Shown here one piece after another: positions 8,618-16,528 of a stretch of DNA of 64,000 bases. This DNA is from Actinomadura rayongensis (GTDB lineage: Bacteria > Actinomycetota > Actinomycetes > Streptosporangiales > Streptosporangiaceae), in assembly GCF_009831215.1 (NCBI RefSeq), contig NZ_WUTW01000002.1, positions 1,211,002-1,275,001 on the forward strand, in the 5' to 3' direction. The notes below the pieces were generated by a model that ran no database searches, had not been told where the DNA came from, and saw nothing but the letters and a program-made list of their open reading frames with translations. Each line of letters begins with the position of its first letter. Within the stretch, counting starts at the first letter, position 1. A program made the position numbers and the translations under genes.

Positions 8618-9977
8618 CGTCCGGGCGCAGCGTGGTGAACAGCCAGGTCAGGCCGTCCGGCAGGCCGATCAGCTCGGGCTTGCGCGCGGGCAGGTAGGCC
8701 ACGCTCAGCGCGAGCGTGTGGACGAGCAGCGCCGCGTCGAACCGGGACAGCGGCAGCAGCGCCAGCAGCGCCCAGCCGTAGCCGTCGTACCAGGGCAGGA
8801 CGTACGGCGCGGTGAACAGCCAGCCGAGCAGCAGGGCGGCGGCGACGCGGCGGGGGTCGTCGCGCGGGACGTCCTTTGACGTCGGCAGCCCCCGGTACAG
8901 CAGCAGCGCGAGGGCGATCCCGGTCGCGGCGGCCAGGTACTTGATCACGTCCCGGCCGAGCAGCGGGCGGACGAGATGCCACGGCGTGGCCAGCGAGATC
9001 ATGCCGCCGGCGCGTCCGGTCTGGTCGAACACGTGCGGCCCGGCGAGCGCGAACAGGACGGCGGCCGTCACGCCCGCCCCGCCGAACAGCGCGACGAGGC
9101 CCGCCCTGCGATGGCGCAGCAGCAGCCACGCCGGGCCGCCGCCGACCAGCGCGGCGGGCAGCTTCACCGCCGCGCCGACCGCGACGAGCACGCCGGTCAG
9201 CACGGTGCGGGCGCGGCCCGGACGGGCGAACACCGCGAGCGCGGCCACCATCGGGGCGATCGCCCACACGTCGTTGTGCGCGCCCGCGACGAGCTGGTAG
9301 AGCACCAGCGGGTTGGCCGTCCACAGCAGTGCGGCGCGGGTGCGGGCCTTGTCGTCGCGGGCCATGCGGTGCAGGAGCAGTGCCGTCAGTGCGAACGCCA
9401 GCACGTTCATCGCGGACAGGACGAACACCGTGCGCCGCAGCGAGTCGCCACCGATCCAGGACGCAAATGCCTGCCCGGCCGTCGCGACGGGTCCGTAGAC
9501 CGACGGCGTCCGCCGCCACTCTTCCGCCGCGCCCGCCACCGGGTCGCCGGGCACATCGTCGGCGGTCGTGGCGTACGGGTCGTGGCCGGTGACCGCCATC
9601 CGCCCGTACCCGGCGTAGTTGAGGTGGTCGGACGAGCCGACGGGCGGGAGGAACGCGAGCACCGCCGCCGTGAGCAGCCCCGCGACCAGCAGCGGACGCA
9701 CCGGGATCTCGCCCGCCGCCCGCAGGCACAGCGCCAGCCCCGCCGCGCCCGCCGTCAGCCCGGCGACGACCAGCGCGACCACGAGATACGGCGACGGATG
9801 CGCGGCCAGCGCGAACGGAGGGCCGCCGCCGGGCAGCGCGGGCTCGAACGCCGACGGGCCGAGGAAAGCGACGACGACGACGCAGGCCAGACCCGTCCCG
9901 CCGAGCACGAGCCCGCCCGTCGCGGCGCGCCGCCGCGTGGTCGTCGCGCCGTCCGTGCGGGGACGGGCCAGGGTCAC
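8514..9977 (-). CDS. MptB-like alpha-1,6-mannosyltransferase (GT-C)
   Basis: A 487-aa polytopic GT-C enzyme with about 12 membrane segments. The signature SSDHLNYAGYGRMAVTGHDPY in the first large loop, TPSVYGPV, and LLWTANPLVLYQLVAGAHND are characteristic of the polyprenol-phosphomannose-dependent alpha-1,6-mannosyltransferase MptA/MptB family. That family extends the lipomannan or lipoarabinomannan mannan core on the outer face of the membrane. The start ATG lies within the 3' end of the GT2 gene (4-bp overlap at 9974-9977), so the two genes are translationally coupled. The product in an organism without mycolic acids is uncertain, but a lipomannan-like polymer is plausible. Confidence 0.85.
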   Translation of the reverse strand: MTLARPRTDGATTTRRRAATGGLVLGGTGLACVVVVAFLGPSAFEPALPGGGPPFALAAHPSPYLVVALVVAGLTAGAAGLALCLRAAGEIPVRPLLVAGLLTAAVLAFLPPVGSSDHLNYAGYGRMAVTGHDPYATTADDVPGDPVAGAAEEWRRTPSVYGPVATAGQAFASWIGGDSLRRTVFVLSAMNVLAFALTALLLHRMARDDKARTRAALLWTANPLVLYQLVAGAHNDVWAIAPMVAALAVFARPGRARTVLTGVLVAVGAAVKLPAALVGGGPAWLLLRHRRAGLVALFGGAGVTAAVLFALAGPHVFDQTGRAGGMISLATPWHLVRPLLGRDVIKYLAAATGIALALLLYRGLPTSKDVPRDDPRRVAAALLLGWLFTAPYVLPWYDGYGWALLALLPLSRFDAALLVHTLALSVAYLPARKPELIGLPDGLTWLFTTLRPDVIPCVLTIAALTVAALCARRSPGTESPQRSSAAP

Positions 9978-10690
9978 GCGCCCGCGCGGCGCCGCAGCGC
10001 GTCCAGCGCGGGCTCGCGGGCGGCGAGGGCGCGCGCGACGTCGCGGAACTGCCGGGCGCGGTGGAGCTGGGCGCGCCAGTCGGTGCCGGTGGCGCGGTGC
10101 GCGAGCGGGACCTCGACCTCCTCGACGCGGAAGCCCTTGCGGAGCAGGTCGATCGTCAGCGCGGTCTCGACGCCGAACCCGGCGGCGAGCGGCCGGGCCG
10201 CCTCGAACGCGGCGCGGGTCAGGCAGCGCTGGCCGTTGAGCGGCTGGGTCGCGGTCCAGCCGGTGGCGCGGCGGATGCCGTCGCGGGAGAGCCGGACGAC
10301 GAAGCCGTGGCCGCCGAGCTTCACCGTGCTGCTGAACGCCGCGATCGTCATGTCGGCGGTGCCCGCGCGGACGGGGGCGACGAGCGGCGCCGCGTCCCGG
10401 GCCGTGTCGCCGAGGTCGGCGTCGAGGAACAGCAGGTGGCGCGGGTCGCCGTCGTCGAGCAGGCGGACGGCCTCCGCGCCGGTCTCCATCGCCGCTCCCT
10501 TGCCCCGGTTGCGGCTGTGCCGGACGACGCGGGCGCCGGCGTCCTCGGCCGCGCGCGCCGTGCCGTCCCGGGAGCCGTCGTCCACGACGATGACGAGGTC
10601 CGTGCCGGGCAGTTCCGCGGCGGCCTTGACCGTCGCGCCGATCCGGTCCGCCTCGTCCTTCGCGGGAATGATCACCGCTGCGTCCTGCAT
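9974..10690 (-). CDS. Glycosyltransferase family 2
   Basis: A 238-aa soluble GT-A enzyme. The start AAVIIPAKDEADRIGATV is the nucleotide-binding strand of GT2. VVDDGSRDGT and LLFLDADLGD supply the metal-binding acidic motif, and a C-terminal amphipathic part may touch the membrane. It sits first in an operon with the MptB-like enzyme (4-bp overlap). It could therefore make a polyprenyl-phosphate sugar donor or cap the same glycan. It lacks the membrane tail of some Dpm1 homologues, so the donor and acceptor are not assignable. Family call firm, function inferred. Confidence 0.85.
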   Translation of the reverse strand: MQDAAVIIPAKDEADRIGATVKAAAELPGTDLVIVVDDGSRDGTARAAEDAGARVVRHSRNRGKGAAMETGAEAVRLLDDGDPRHLLFLDADLGDTARDAAPLVAPVRAGTADMTIAAFSSTVKLGGHGFVVRLSRDGIRRATGWTATQPLNGQRCLTRAAFEAARPLAAGFGVETALTIDLLRKGFRVEEVEVPLAHRATGTDWRAQLHRARQFRDVARALAAREPALDALRRRAGA

Positions 10691-10722
10691 ACCGGCGATC
10701 GTAGTGCGGCGGGCGGCGGCGG

Positions 10723-11103
10723 TCAGCCCACGCCGGGCACGGGCGCCGCGTCGACCACGGTGAAGACCGTGTCGAGGCCGGTGACCTGGAGGATGCGGCG
10801 GACGGCGGTGCGCGGCGCGGCGAGCGCGAACGACCCGCCGCCGTCCCGGACCCGCTGCATCGCCGCCAGCAGGACGTTCATGCCGGTCGAGTCGCAGAAC
10901 TCCACGCCGCTGAGGTCCACGGTGATGCGGTCGGCGGCGTCGTCGGGCAGGTCGGCGAGCGCGGCCTGGAGGCGCGGTGCGGTGTAGAGGTCGAGTTCAC
11001 CCGTCGCCGTAACGACGGTGTGACCCCCTTGAGACGAAGTTGAGACGTTTAGCTCCACCCCCGGCACACTACCGACCGAACGCGCCTCGATCCAGAGCGT
11101 CAT
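10723..11103 (-). CDS. STAS-domain anti-sigma factor antagonist
   Basis: A 126-aa protein with a complete STAS fold: HTVVTATGELDLYTAPRLQAAL, then the phosphorylation loop VDLSGVEFCDSTGMNVLL with the conserved DSTG serine, then AAPRTAVRRILQVTGLDTVF. In SpoIIAA/RsbV/BldG-type partner switching, the unphosphorylated form binds an anti-sigma kinase and frees a sigma factor. I chose ATG 11103 (MTLWIEARS...), which has a G-rich stretch upstream; a downstream GTG (VELNVS...) is an alternative start. A compatible anti-sigma ATPase lies at 28468-28986, but nothing shows they are partners. Confidence 0.9.
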   Translation of the reverse strand: MTLWIEARSVGSVPGVELNVSTSSQGGHTVVTATGELDLYTAPRLQAALADLPDDAADRITVDLSGVEFCDSTGMNVLLAAMQRVRDGGGSFALAAPRTAVRRILQVTGLDTVFTVVDAAPVPGVG

Positions 11104-11226
11104 CGCGGAACCCCGCCCGTACGGCCGGGCCCGGGCGCGTCCCGGCAGGTCGCCCGGCGATTCGCCGCCGCGTCGCACCGCCGCGTGCGGGACGCTGGGA
11201 GCCGGCGGACGCGAAGGAGGACGCCC

Positions 11227-11589
11227 ATGACCGAGCCCGAGCGCTGGGACGCGCGGCTGCGCGGACGACTGGAGGCCGTCCGCGCCCGCTCGCTGAAGGC
11301 GGCGCCGTGGCGCGACGCCGCGCCGCTGCTCGCCCCGCTGGTCAACCGGTCCGGGCACGTGGCCGTCCGCGCCCGGCTCACCCACGAGGACCTGGCGTTC
11401 CTCGGCGCGGCGCGCGACGACCTGCTCGCCCTGACGCGGACGGCGCTGCGCCTCGCCGACCTGCACCGGCCGCAGGACGGCGGCGGCATCAGCAGCGACC
11501 CGTCCCGGCCGATCCTGCGCTGCCGCTCCTGCATGTCCCGCTGGCCCTGCCCCACCCTGCGCGTCCTGGATGAGGCGTTGAGCGGTTAA
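11227..11589 (+). CDS. Small actinobacterial hypothetical protein with C-terminal Cys motif
   Basis: A 120-aa protein preceded by a strong ribosome site (AAGGAGG at 11215-11221). It is mostly helical, and its C-terminal block CRSCMSRWPCPTLR places three cysteines in a CxxC...C arrangement that could bind a metal. Proteins with this WPCP tail are frequent in actinomycetes as uncharacterised short genes. It is convergent with the FG-GAP gene across a hairpin terminator at 11595-11634. No function is assigned. The start is well supported by the ribosome site; the upstream in-frame extension is discarded. Confidence 0.75.
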   Translation: MTEPERWDARLRGRLEAVRARSLKAAPWRDAAPLLAPLVNRSGHVAVRARLTHEDLAFLGAARDDLLALTRTALRLADLHRPQDGGGISSDPSRPILRCRSCMSRWPCPTLRVLDEALSG

Positions 11590-11594
11590 GTCCA

Positions 11595-11634
11595 CGCTCG
11601 CGGGGACTCGCCTGGCGGCTCGTCCTCGCGAGCG
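11595..11634. terminator. Bidirectional hairpin terminator
   Basis: Arms CGCTCGCGGGGAC (11595-11607) and GTCCTCGCGAGCG (11622-11634) pair over 13 bp with one G-T wobble around a 14-nt loop. It lies between the convergent genes 11227-11589 and 11651-13057. There is no long T tract, as is usual in high-GC actinobacteria. Confidence 0.7.
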
Positions 11635-11650
11635 CGCCTTGCGCGGGCGG

Positions 11651-13057
11651 CTAGCCGCCGAGGAGGGTGCCGAGGGCGGCGGTGCGGGATCTGACGCCGA
11701 GGGTCGTTGCGGTGATGGTCGTTACGGTCTTGCCCAGGGTGATGAGCGTGCCGTTGCCGCCGTCGGCGTCCGGGACGCCGACCGTGAGGTCCGCGCGGCC
11801 GTCGCCGTCGTGGTCGAGCAGCGCCACCTGGGCGCCCAGGTGCTCGTAGGCGCGGACGGCGCCGGGGACGCCCTTCGTGCTTCTCGTGATCTCCTGCGCG
11901 CCGCGTCCGGTCAGGCCGGACGGCGAGCCGTGGAGCAGGTAGGCCGAGCCCGCGTCGAAGGCGCCGCCGTGGTCGGTCTTCGGCGCGCCGACGGCCAGGT
12001 CGGCGCGGCCGTCGCCGTCGGCGTCGCCCGCCGCGAGCGCCGCGCCGAAGTTGTCCTCCATGACCGCGCGGCCGGGGACGCCGGACGTGTCGCGGTGCAG
12101 CGTGTACGTCCCGCCGAGGCCGAAGGGCGTGCCCCGGTGGACGGTCACGGCGCCGCCCGTCCAGGGGCGGTCGTAGGTGTCGCCGACCGCGACGTCCGCG
12201 CGGCCGTCGCCGTCGAAGTCGGCCACGGCGAGCGCGTGGACGGTCGTGTAGACCGTGCGTCCGCGGTCGAGCCCGCCCCGGCCGTTCGCGGTGAACAGGG
12301 TGAAACCGCGCCGGTGGCCCACCTCGGGGTCGTCGTGGTCGTACCAGCCGTAGACGACGTCGGCGCGGCCGTCGCCGGTGACGTCGCCCGCCGCGATCCA
12401 GGAACGGTCCAAACCGTAGCCGGACCGCGCTCCCGGCCGGACGGTCACCTTGCGTCCCCGGAACGACAGCCAGGTGAAAGTGCTCGTGCCGGGCGCCGTG
12501 ACGAACAGCTCCGGCGTCCCGTCGCCCTGGAGGTCGCCGACGGTCAGCGTCTCGCCGAACCGGTGGCCCTTCCCGGCCGCGCCGCCCTCGCCGTAGGCCG
12601 CCGCGCCGCGCAGGCCGGACGGCGAGCCCCACAGGACCGTCACCGTCCCGGTGTCGGCCGCGCGGCCGTTCTCACCGGGCGCGCCGACGGCGAGGTCGGC
12701 GTAGCCGTCGCGGTCGAAGTCCGCCGAGGTCAGGGACGCGCCGAACCGGTCCCCGGCCTCCGGGGCGCCCGGGACGCTCGCGCTCGCCTGCGTGACGAGC
12801 TGCCTGCGGCGCGGGTTCACGCCGGTCGTCGACCCGTACACGACGGTGACGAATCCGGCCTTCTTCGTGTTTCCCACGGTTCCGGCCGGGCTGCCGATCG
12901 CGAGATCGCGCCGTCCGTCGCCGTCGAAGTCGTAGGGGCGCGCCGCCGCGCGGGCCGTCGCGGGACCGGCCGCAGCCAGTCCGCACGCACCCGTCACGAC
13001 GGCGAGCGCCAGGGCATGAGCCGCCCGAGAGCGCACCGTTTTCCTCCCGTGGGTCAT
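11651..13057 (-). CDS. Secreted FG-GAP/integrin-alpha-type beta-propeller protein
   Basis: A 468-aa exported protein. The start ATG 13057 gives a clear signal peptide (SRAAHALALAVVTGACGLAAAGPATA). The mature part is about seven FG-GAP repeats, each with a DxDxDGxxD calcium-binding loop (for example DFDGDGRRDLAIGSPAG, DADGDGRADLAVGAP, DHDGDGRADLTVG). Such repeats fold into a Ca-binding beta-propeller like the integrin alpha N-terminus and are common in Streptomyces-type extracellular proteins. No catalytic domain is attached. A role in surface binding or matrix is inferred. The reading frame extends upstream, but that part has no signal-peptide logic. Confidence 0.88.
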   Translation of the reverse strand: MTHGRKTVRSRAAHALALAVVTGACGLAAAGPATARAAARPYDFDGDGRRDLAIGSPAGTVGNTKKAGFVTVVYGSTTGVNPRRRQLVTQASASVPGAPEAGDRFGASLTSADFDRDGYADLAVGAPGENGRAADTGTVTVLWGSPSGLRGAAAYGEGGAAGKGHRFGETLTVGDLQGDGTPELFVTAPGTSTFTWLSFRGRKVTVRPGARSGYGLDRSWIAAGDVTGDGRADVVYGWYDHDDPEVGHRRGFTLFTANGRGGLDRGRTVYTTVHALAVADFDGDGRADVAVGDTYDRPWTGGAVTVHRGTPFGLGGTYTLHRDTSGVPGRAVMEDNFGAALAAGDADGDGRADLAVGAPKTDHGGAFDAGSAYLLHGSPSGLTGRGAQEITRSTKGVPGAVRAYEHLGAQVALLDHDGDGRADLTVGVPDADGGNGTLITLGKTVTTITATTLGVRSRTAALGTLLGG

Positions 13058-13347
13058 ACGCGTCCCGGTAGGACGCGCCGTCCAATAACCCGCGGCGGAC
13101 ATTACTCCGGGTAAGGAAAATCCGGCCGTCCGTGACGCAGCGCACAAACGCCCCTGTTTTCGCAGGTCAGCGGCCGTCTCGCGGCGACCGGGACGGGCCG
13201 GGCCATGAGCGAGATCACGTGCTGAGGCGCTGGTCACAGGGGGTGAACCCGGGTGTGCTCTCGGGGTCGGGGTCAGTCTCGGGTCGGGGGCCGGAGTCCT
13301 CCCGTAGTGTGATGACGTCCCCCTGACCGCCGCATACCGTTGACGCC

Positions 13348-13518
13348 ATGGGACGCACTCTCCTCACGATCCTCGGCGTGATCCTCGCCATCTGGCTGGT
13401 CTTCACCATGCTCGGCTGGCTGTTCTCGCTGCTGAAGCTGTTCGTCATCGTCGGCATGGTCGCCGCGGTGATCTACCTGGTCGTCACGCTGGTGGCGAAG
13501 TCCTCGAAGGGCCGGTAG
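13348..13518 (+). CDS. Small two-helix membrane protein (56 aa)
   Basis: ATG 13348 opens a 56-codon frame ending TAG at 13516-13518. The product is almost wholly hydrophobic: about residues 4-28 (LLTILGVILAIWLVFTMLGWLFS) and 31-50 (LFVIVGMVAAVIYLVVTLVA) form two membrane helices, followed by a basic tail KSSKGR. There is no Shine-Dalgarno sequence. A -10-like CATACCGT lies about 10 nt before the ATG, so the message may be leaderless. The composition and wobble bias are typical of a real gene here. Small hydrophobic proteins of this kind are common in actinomycetes; the function is unknown. The TnpB element's right end begins just downstream. Confidence 0.65.
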   Translation: MGRTLLTILGVILAIWLVFTMLGWLFSLLKLFVIVGMVAAVIYLVVTLVAKSSKGR

Positions 13519-13539
13519 CGATGTAAGGAATCACTTGCG

Positions 13540-13700
13540 TCCGGGCACCGGTTCCCCCGATGATGCGGAACGAGAGGGGCTCCCCTTGGCTCCTCTCCCT
13601 TCTGGAGGAGGGAGATTCTTACGGCTCGCGCCGTGAGGTTTTCTGCTTCATCGCCGGCTGCCCGCTCGGAGTTCTCCGTTGAGGTCTGACACCAGCTCCA
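13540..13700 (-). ncRNA. Putative TnpB right-end guide RNA (reRNA/omegaRNA) region
   Basis: Downstream of the tnpB stop on the minus strand are strong hairpins, notably TCTCCCTCCT...AAGGGAGAGGA (plus-strand 13592-13616) and a GGGGAGCCCC palindrome close by. In IS200/IS605 and IS607 elements the 3' end of tnpB and its right end encode the RNA that guides TnpB, with the guide lying just outside the element. The limits here are approximate because the exact right end is not visible. Confidence 0.45.
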
Positions 13701-14815
13701 CAGACAGACGCCGTCAGCCCGACGGCCAGGATGTTGTTCGCCGCGTTCACGTCCCTGTCGTGGGTCGTTCCGCAGCCGCACGTCCATTCACGGACGTTCA
13801 GCGGCATCGTGTCAGCCACGGTGCCGCAGTTCGAGCACAGCTTGGAGGAGGGGAACCAGCGGTCGATCGCGATCACGTCGCGGCCGAACCACTCGGCTTT
13901 GTACTCCAGCATGCTCCGGAATTCCGACCAGGCCGCGTCACTGATGGCGCGGGCCAGGCTGCTGTTCTTCACCATGTTCCGGACGGCCAGGTCCTCGATC
14001 ACGATCGTTTGGTTTTCACGAACGAGCCGAGTGGTGAGCTTGTGCAGGTGGTCACGCCTGCGATCAGTGATGCGGGCGTAGATCCCGGCGACCTTGCGGC
14101 GGGCCTTGGCCCGGTTGACTCCATCGCCCTTGGCCTTGCGGGCCAGCCGCCGCTGGGCTGCGGCCAGACGGGCGCGGTCACGCCGCTCGTGCCGAGGATT
14201 GGAGACCTTCTCCCCGGTCGACAGGGTCAGCAGGTGGTCAAGTCCGACGTCGATCCCCACGGCCGTGTCGGTGGCGGGCAGCGGCTGGACGGAGGGGTCC
14301 TCACACAGCAGGGACACGAACCAGCGGCCGGCCGCGTCCTGCGACACCGTCACGCTGGACGGGGCCGCACCCTCAGGAAGCGGACGCGACCACACAATGT
14401 CGAGTGGTCCGGCCATCTTCGCCAGCGTCAGCCGCCCGTCGCGGTACCGGAAGGCACTGGTCGTGTACTCGGCCGACTTGCGCGACTTCTTCCGCGACTT
14501 GAACCGCGGGTATTTCGCACGCTTGCCGAAGAAGTTGGTGAACGCCGTCTGGAGGTGCCGCAGCGCCTGCTGGAGCGGCACCGAGGACACCTCATTGAGG
14601 TAGGCGAGCCCCTCGGTCTTCTTCCACGCCGTCAGCATCGCCGACGTCTGGTTGTAGTTCACCCGCTCCTGCCGCGTCCACGCTTCCGTGCGCGCCGCGA
14701 GAGCCAGGTTGTAGACCTTCCGCACGCATCCGAACGTCCGCGACAGCTCGGCTGCCTGCGCCTCGGTCGGATAGAAGCGGTATCTGAACGCCCGCTTCAC
14801 ATGGCTGGCCTTCAC
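13619..14815 (-). CDS. tnpB: TnpB, IS200/IS605-type RNA-guided nuclease (intact)
   Basis: A 398-aa OrfB/TnpB starting at GTG 14815. The N-terminal helical domain opens with KRAFRYRFYPTEAQ and has the family block NLALAARTEAW. The split RuvC triad is complete: D189 (GIDVGLDH), E274 (IVIEDLAV) and D355 (HDRDVNAANN). The zinc knuckle CSNCG...CGCG (C327, C330, C346, C348) is also intact. TnpB proteins cut DNA under guidance of a right-end RNA and help keep the element in place. There is no TnpA tyrosine or serine transposase beside it, so the element is non-autonomous. Structured ends lie on both sides (13540-13700 and 14911-14952). It is unrelated in function to its neighbours. Confidence 0.93.
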   Translation of the reverse strand: MKASHVKRAFRYRFYPTEAQAAELSRTFGCVRKVYNLALAARTEAWTRQERVNYNQTSAMLTAWKKTEGLAYLNEVSSVPLQQALRHLQTAFTNFFGKRAKYPRFKSRKKSRKSAEYTTSAFRYRDGRLTLAKMAGPLDIVWSRPLPEGAAPSSVTVSQDAAGRWFVSLLCEDPSVQPLPATDTAVGIDVGLDHLLTLSTGEKVSNPRHERRDRARLAAAQRRLARKAKGDGVNRAKARRKVAGIYARITDRRRDHLHKLTTRLVRENQTIVIEDLAVRNMVKNSSLARAISDAAWSEFRSMLEYKAEWFGRDVIAIDRWFPSSKLCSNCGTVADTMPLNVREWTCGCGTTHDRDVNAANNILAVGLTASVCGAGVRPQRRTPSGQPAMKQKTSRREP

Positions 14816-14910
14816 GACTCACACGCTAACGCGTCAGCTTGTGACGGGGTGCGGGTCGTTGAGTGCGGGCACGGGCCCGCCCTGACGGCGAACCCGCTTC
14901 CCCTGCCCCG

Positions 14911-14952
14911 CTTCGCGAGAGCTTCGTCTCCTCCCCCCGCCGAAGCCGGGGG
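14911..14952. repeat. Subterminal hairpins at the left end of the TnpB element
   Basis: A stem CCCCCG (14934-14939) and CGGGGG (14947-14952) with loop CCGAAGC, plus GCTTCG (14921-14926), which can alternatively pair with CGAAGC (14941-14946). Such imperfect palindromes mark the ends of IS200/IS605 elements. The position upstream of tnpB fits the left end. The precise cleavage site is not resolved. Confidence 0.5.
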
Positions 14953-14973
14953 TATCCACGAAGGAAGGACCAC

Positions 14974-16527
14974 ATGACCGGCCTGACCGACGTCCTGCGG
15001 GAACGCGCGCGGCGGCACCCCGACCGCGTCGCGTACCACGCGGGCGACACGAGCGTCACCTACGCGGAGTTCGACCGCCGCGTGGACCGGGCCGCGGCGG
15101 CGCTCGCCGCGGCCGGGGTCGGGCCCGGCGACCGGGTCGCGATGCTGGACAAGAACTCGCTGGAGTACGTCGAGCTGCTGTTCGCGGCGGCGCGGATCGG
15201 CGCGGTGCAGGTGCCGGTCAACTACCGGCTCGCGCCGGACGAGGTCGCCTACATCGTCGGCAACGCGCGGGCGAAGGTCTTCGTCGTCGGGCCGGAGTTC
15301 GTGCCGGTGCTCGACGCGGTCGCGGGCCGGCTGGAGCACACGTCGCTCTGCCTGGTCGTCGGCGGCGAGGGCCGCACCGACTACACCGCCTGGGTCGAGG
15401 CGCACGACGGCGCCGCGCCGCCGGAGCACGTGCCCGCGGCCGACGACGTGTTCGCGCAGCTCTACTCGTCCGGGACGACCGGCCGGCCGAAGGGCGTGAT
15501 GCTCACCCACGCCAACTACGGGACCGTCCTGCCGCTCGCCGCGACGCTCTGGGAGACGTCCGAGGACGACGTGCTCATGACGGCGATGCCGATGTACCAC
15601 ATCGCCGGGAACATCCTCGCGGTCGCGACGATCTACAACGGGATGACCGGCGTCATCACCCGCGAGCCCGATCCGGCGCGGATCGCCCGCGACGTCGAAC
15701 GGCACCGCGTGACGCACGTGTTCCTCGTGCCGGTGCTGCTCCAGTTCCTCCAGCTCGTCCCGGAGGTCGCGACGGCGGACCTGAGCAGCCTGAAACTCGT
15801 CCTCTACGGCGCCTCGCCGATCAGCGAGGACGTCCTGCGCGGCGCGATGCGGCTGCTGCCCGGCACCGCGTTCATGCAGGTCTACGGCCTGACGGAGACG
15901 ACGGGCGCGATCACCTACCTGCCACCCGAGGACCACGACCTCGACGGCCCGCACCCCGAACGGCTGCGCAGCGCGGGCCTGCCGTACGCATGCGCGGAGA
16001 TCCGCGTCGTGGACCCGGCGACGCTCGCGGACGTCCCGACCGGCGAGGTCGGCGAGATCCTGTGCCGGGGCGGGATGAACCTGTCCGGCTACTGGGACCT
16101 GCCCGACGCGACCGCCGCCGCGCTGCTGCCGGACGGCTTCTTCCGCACCGGCGACGTCGGCTACCTGGACGCGGACGGCTACGTCTACATCCACGACCGC
16201 GTCAAGGACATGATCATCTCGGGCGGCGAGAACATCTACCCGGCCGAGGTGGAGAACGTCCTGATGAGCCACCCGGCGGTGACCGACTGCGCGGTGATCG
16301 GCGTGCCGGACGAGCGGTGGGGCGAGACGCCGAAGGCCCTCGTCGTCCTCGCCGCCGACGTGCCCGAGGCCGACCTCATCGCGTACTGCCGGGAGCGGCT
16401 GGCGCACTTCAAGTGCCCGTCGTCGGTCGAGCGGCGGGACGCGATCCCCCGCAACCCGACCGGCAAGATCCTCAAGCGCGAGCTGCGGGCCCCCTACTGG
16501 ACGGACCAGACGCGGTCCGTCCACTGA
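14974..16527 (+). CDS. Acyl-CoA synthetase / long-chain fatty acid-CoA ligase (FadD family)
   Basis: A 517-aa adenylate-forming enzyme that activates a carboxylic acid with ATP and ligates it to CoA. The AMP-binding P-loop is YSSGTTGRPKGVM. The family motifs YGLTETTG (A5), GYWDLPDATAAAL, FFRTGDVGYLDADGYVYIHDRVKDMIISGGENIYPAEVE (A7/A8), and the C-terminal catalytic lysine in NPTGKILKRELR are all present. ATG 14974 follows AAGGAAGGA at 14961. The TnpB element's left-end hairpin lies only about 20 bp upstream of the ribosome site, so the native promoter may have been displaced. The chain-length preference cannot be read from the sequence. Confidence 0.93.
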   Translation: MTGLTDVLRERARRHPDRVAYHAGDTSVTYAEFDRRVDRAAAALAAAGVGPGDRVAMLDKNSLEYVELLFAAARIGAVQVPVNYRLAPDEVAYIVGNARAKVFVVGPEFVPVLDAVAGRLEHTSLCLVVGGEGRTDYTAWVEAHDGAAPPEHVPAADDVFAQLYSSGTTGRPKGVMLTHANYGTVLPLAATLWETSEDDVLMTAMPMYHIAGNILAVATIYNGMTGVITREPDPARIARDVERHRVTHVFLVPVLLQFLQLVPEVATADLSSLKLVLYGASPISEDVLRGAMRLLPGTAFMQVYGLTETTGAITYLPPEDHDLDGPHPERLRSAGLPYACAEIRVVDPATLADVPTGEVGEILCRGGMNLSGYWDLPDATAAALLPDGFFRTGDVGYLDADGYVYIHDRVKDMIISGGENIYPAEVENVLMSHPAVTDCAVIGVPDERWGETPKALVVLAADVPEADLIAYCRERLAHFKCPSSVERRDAIPRNPTGKILKRELRAPYWTDQTRSVH

Positions 16528-16528
16528 C

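Noticed and set aside
13679..14977. A 432-aa plus-strand frame opposite tnpB
   Set aside because: It is low-complexity and has no motif, while the minus strand encodes a complete TnpB with all catalytic residues.
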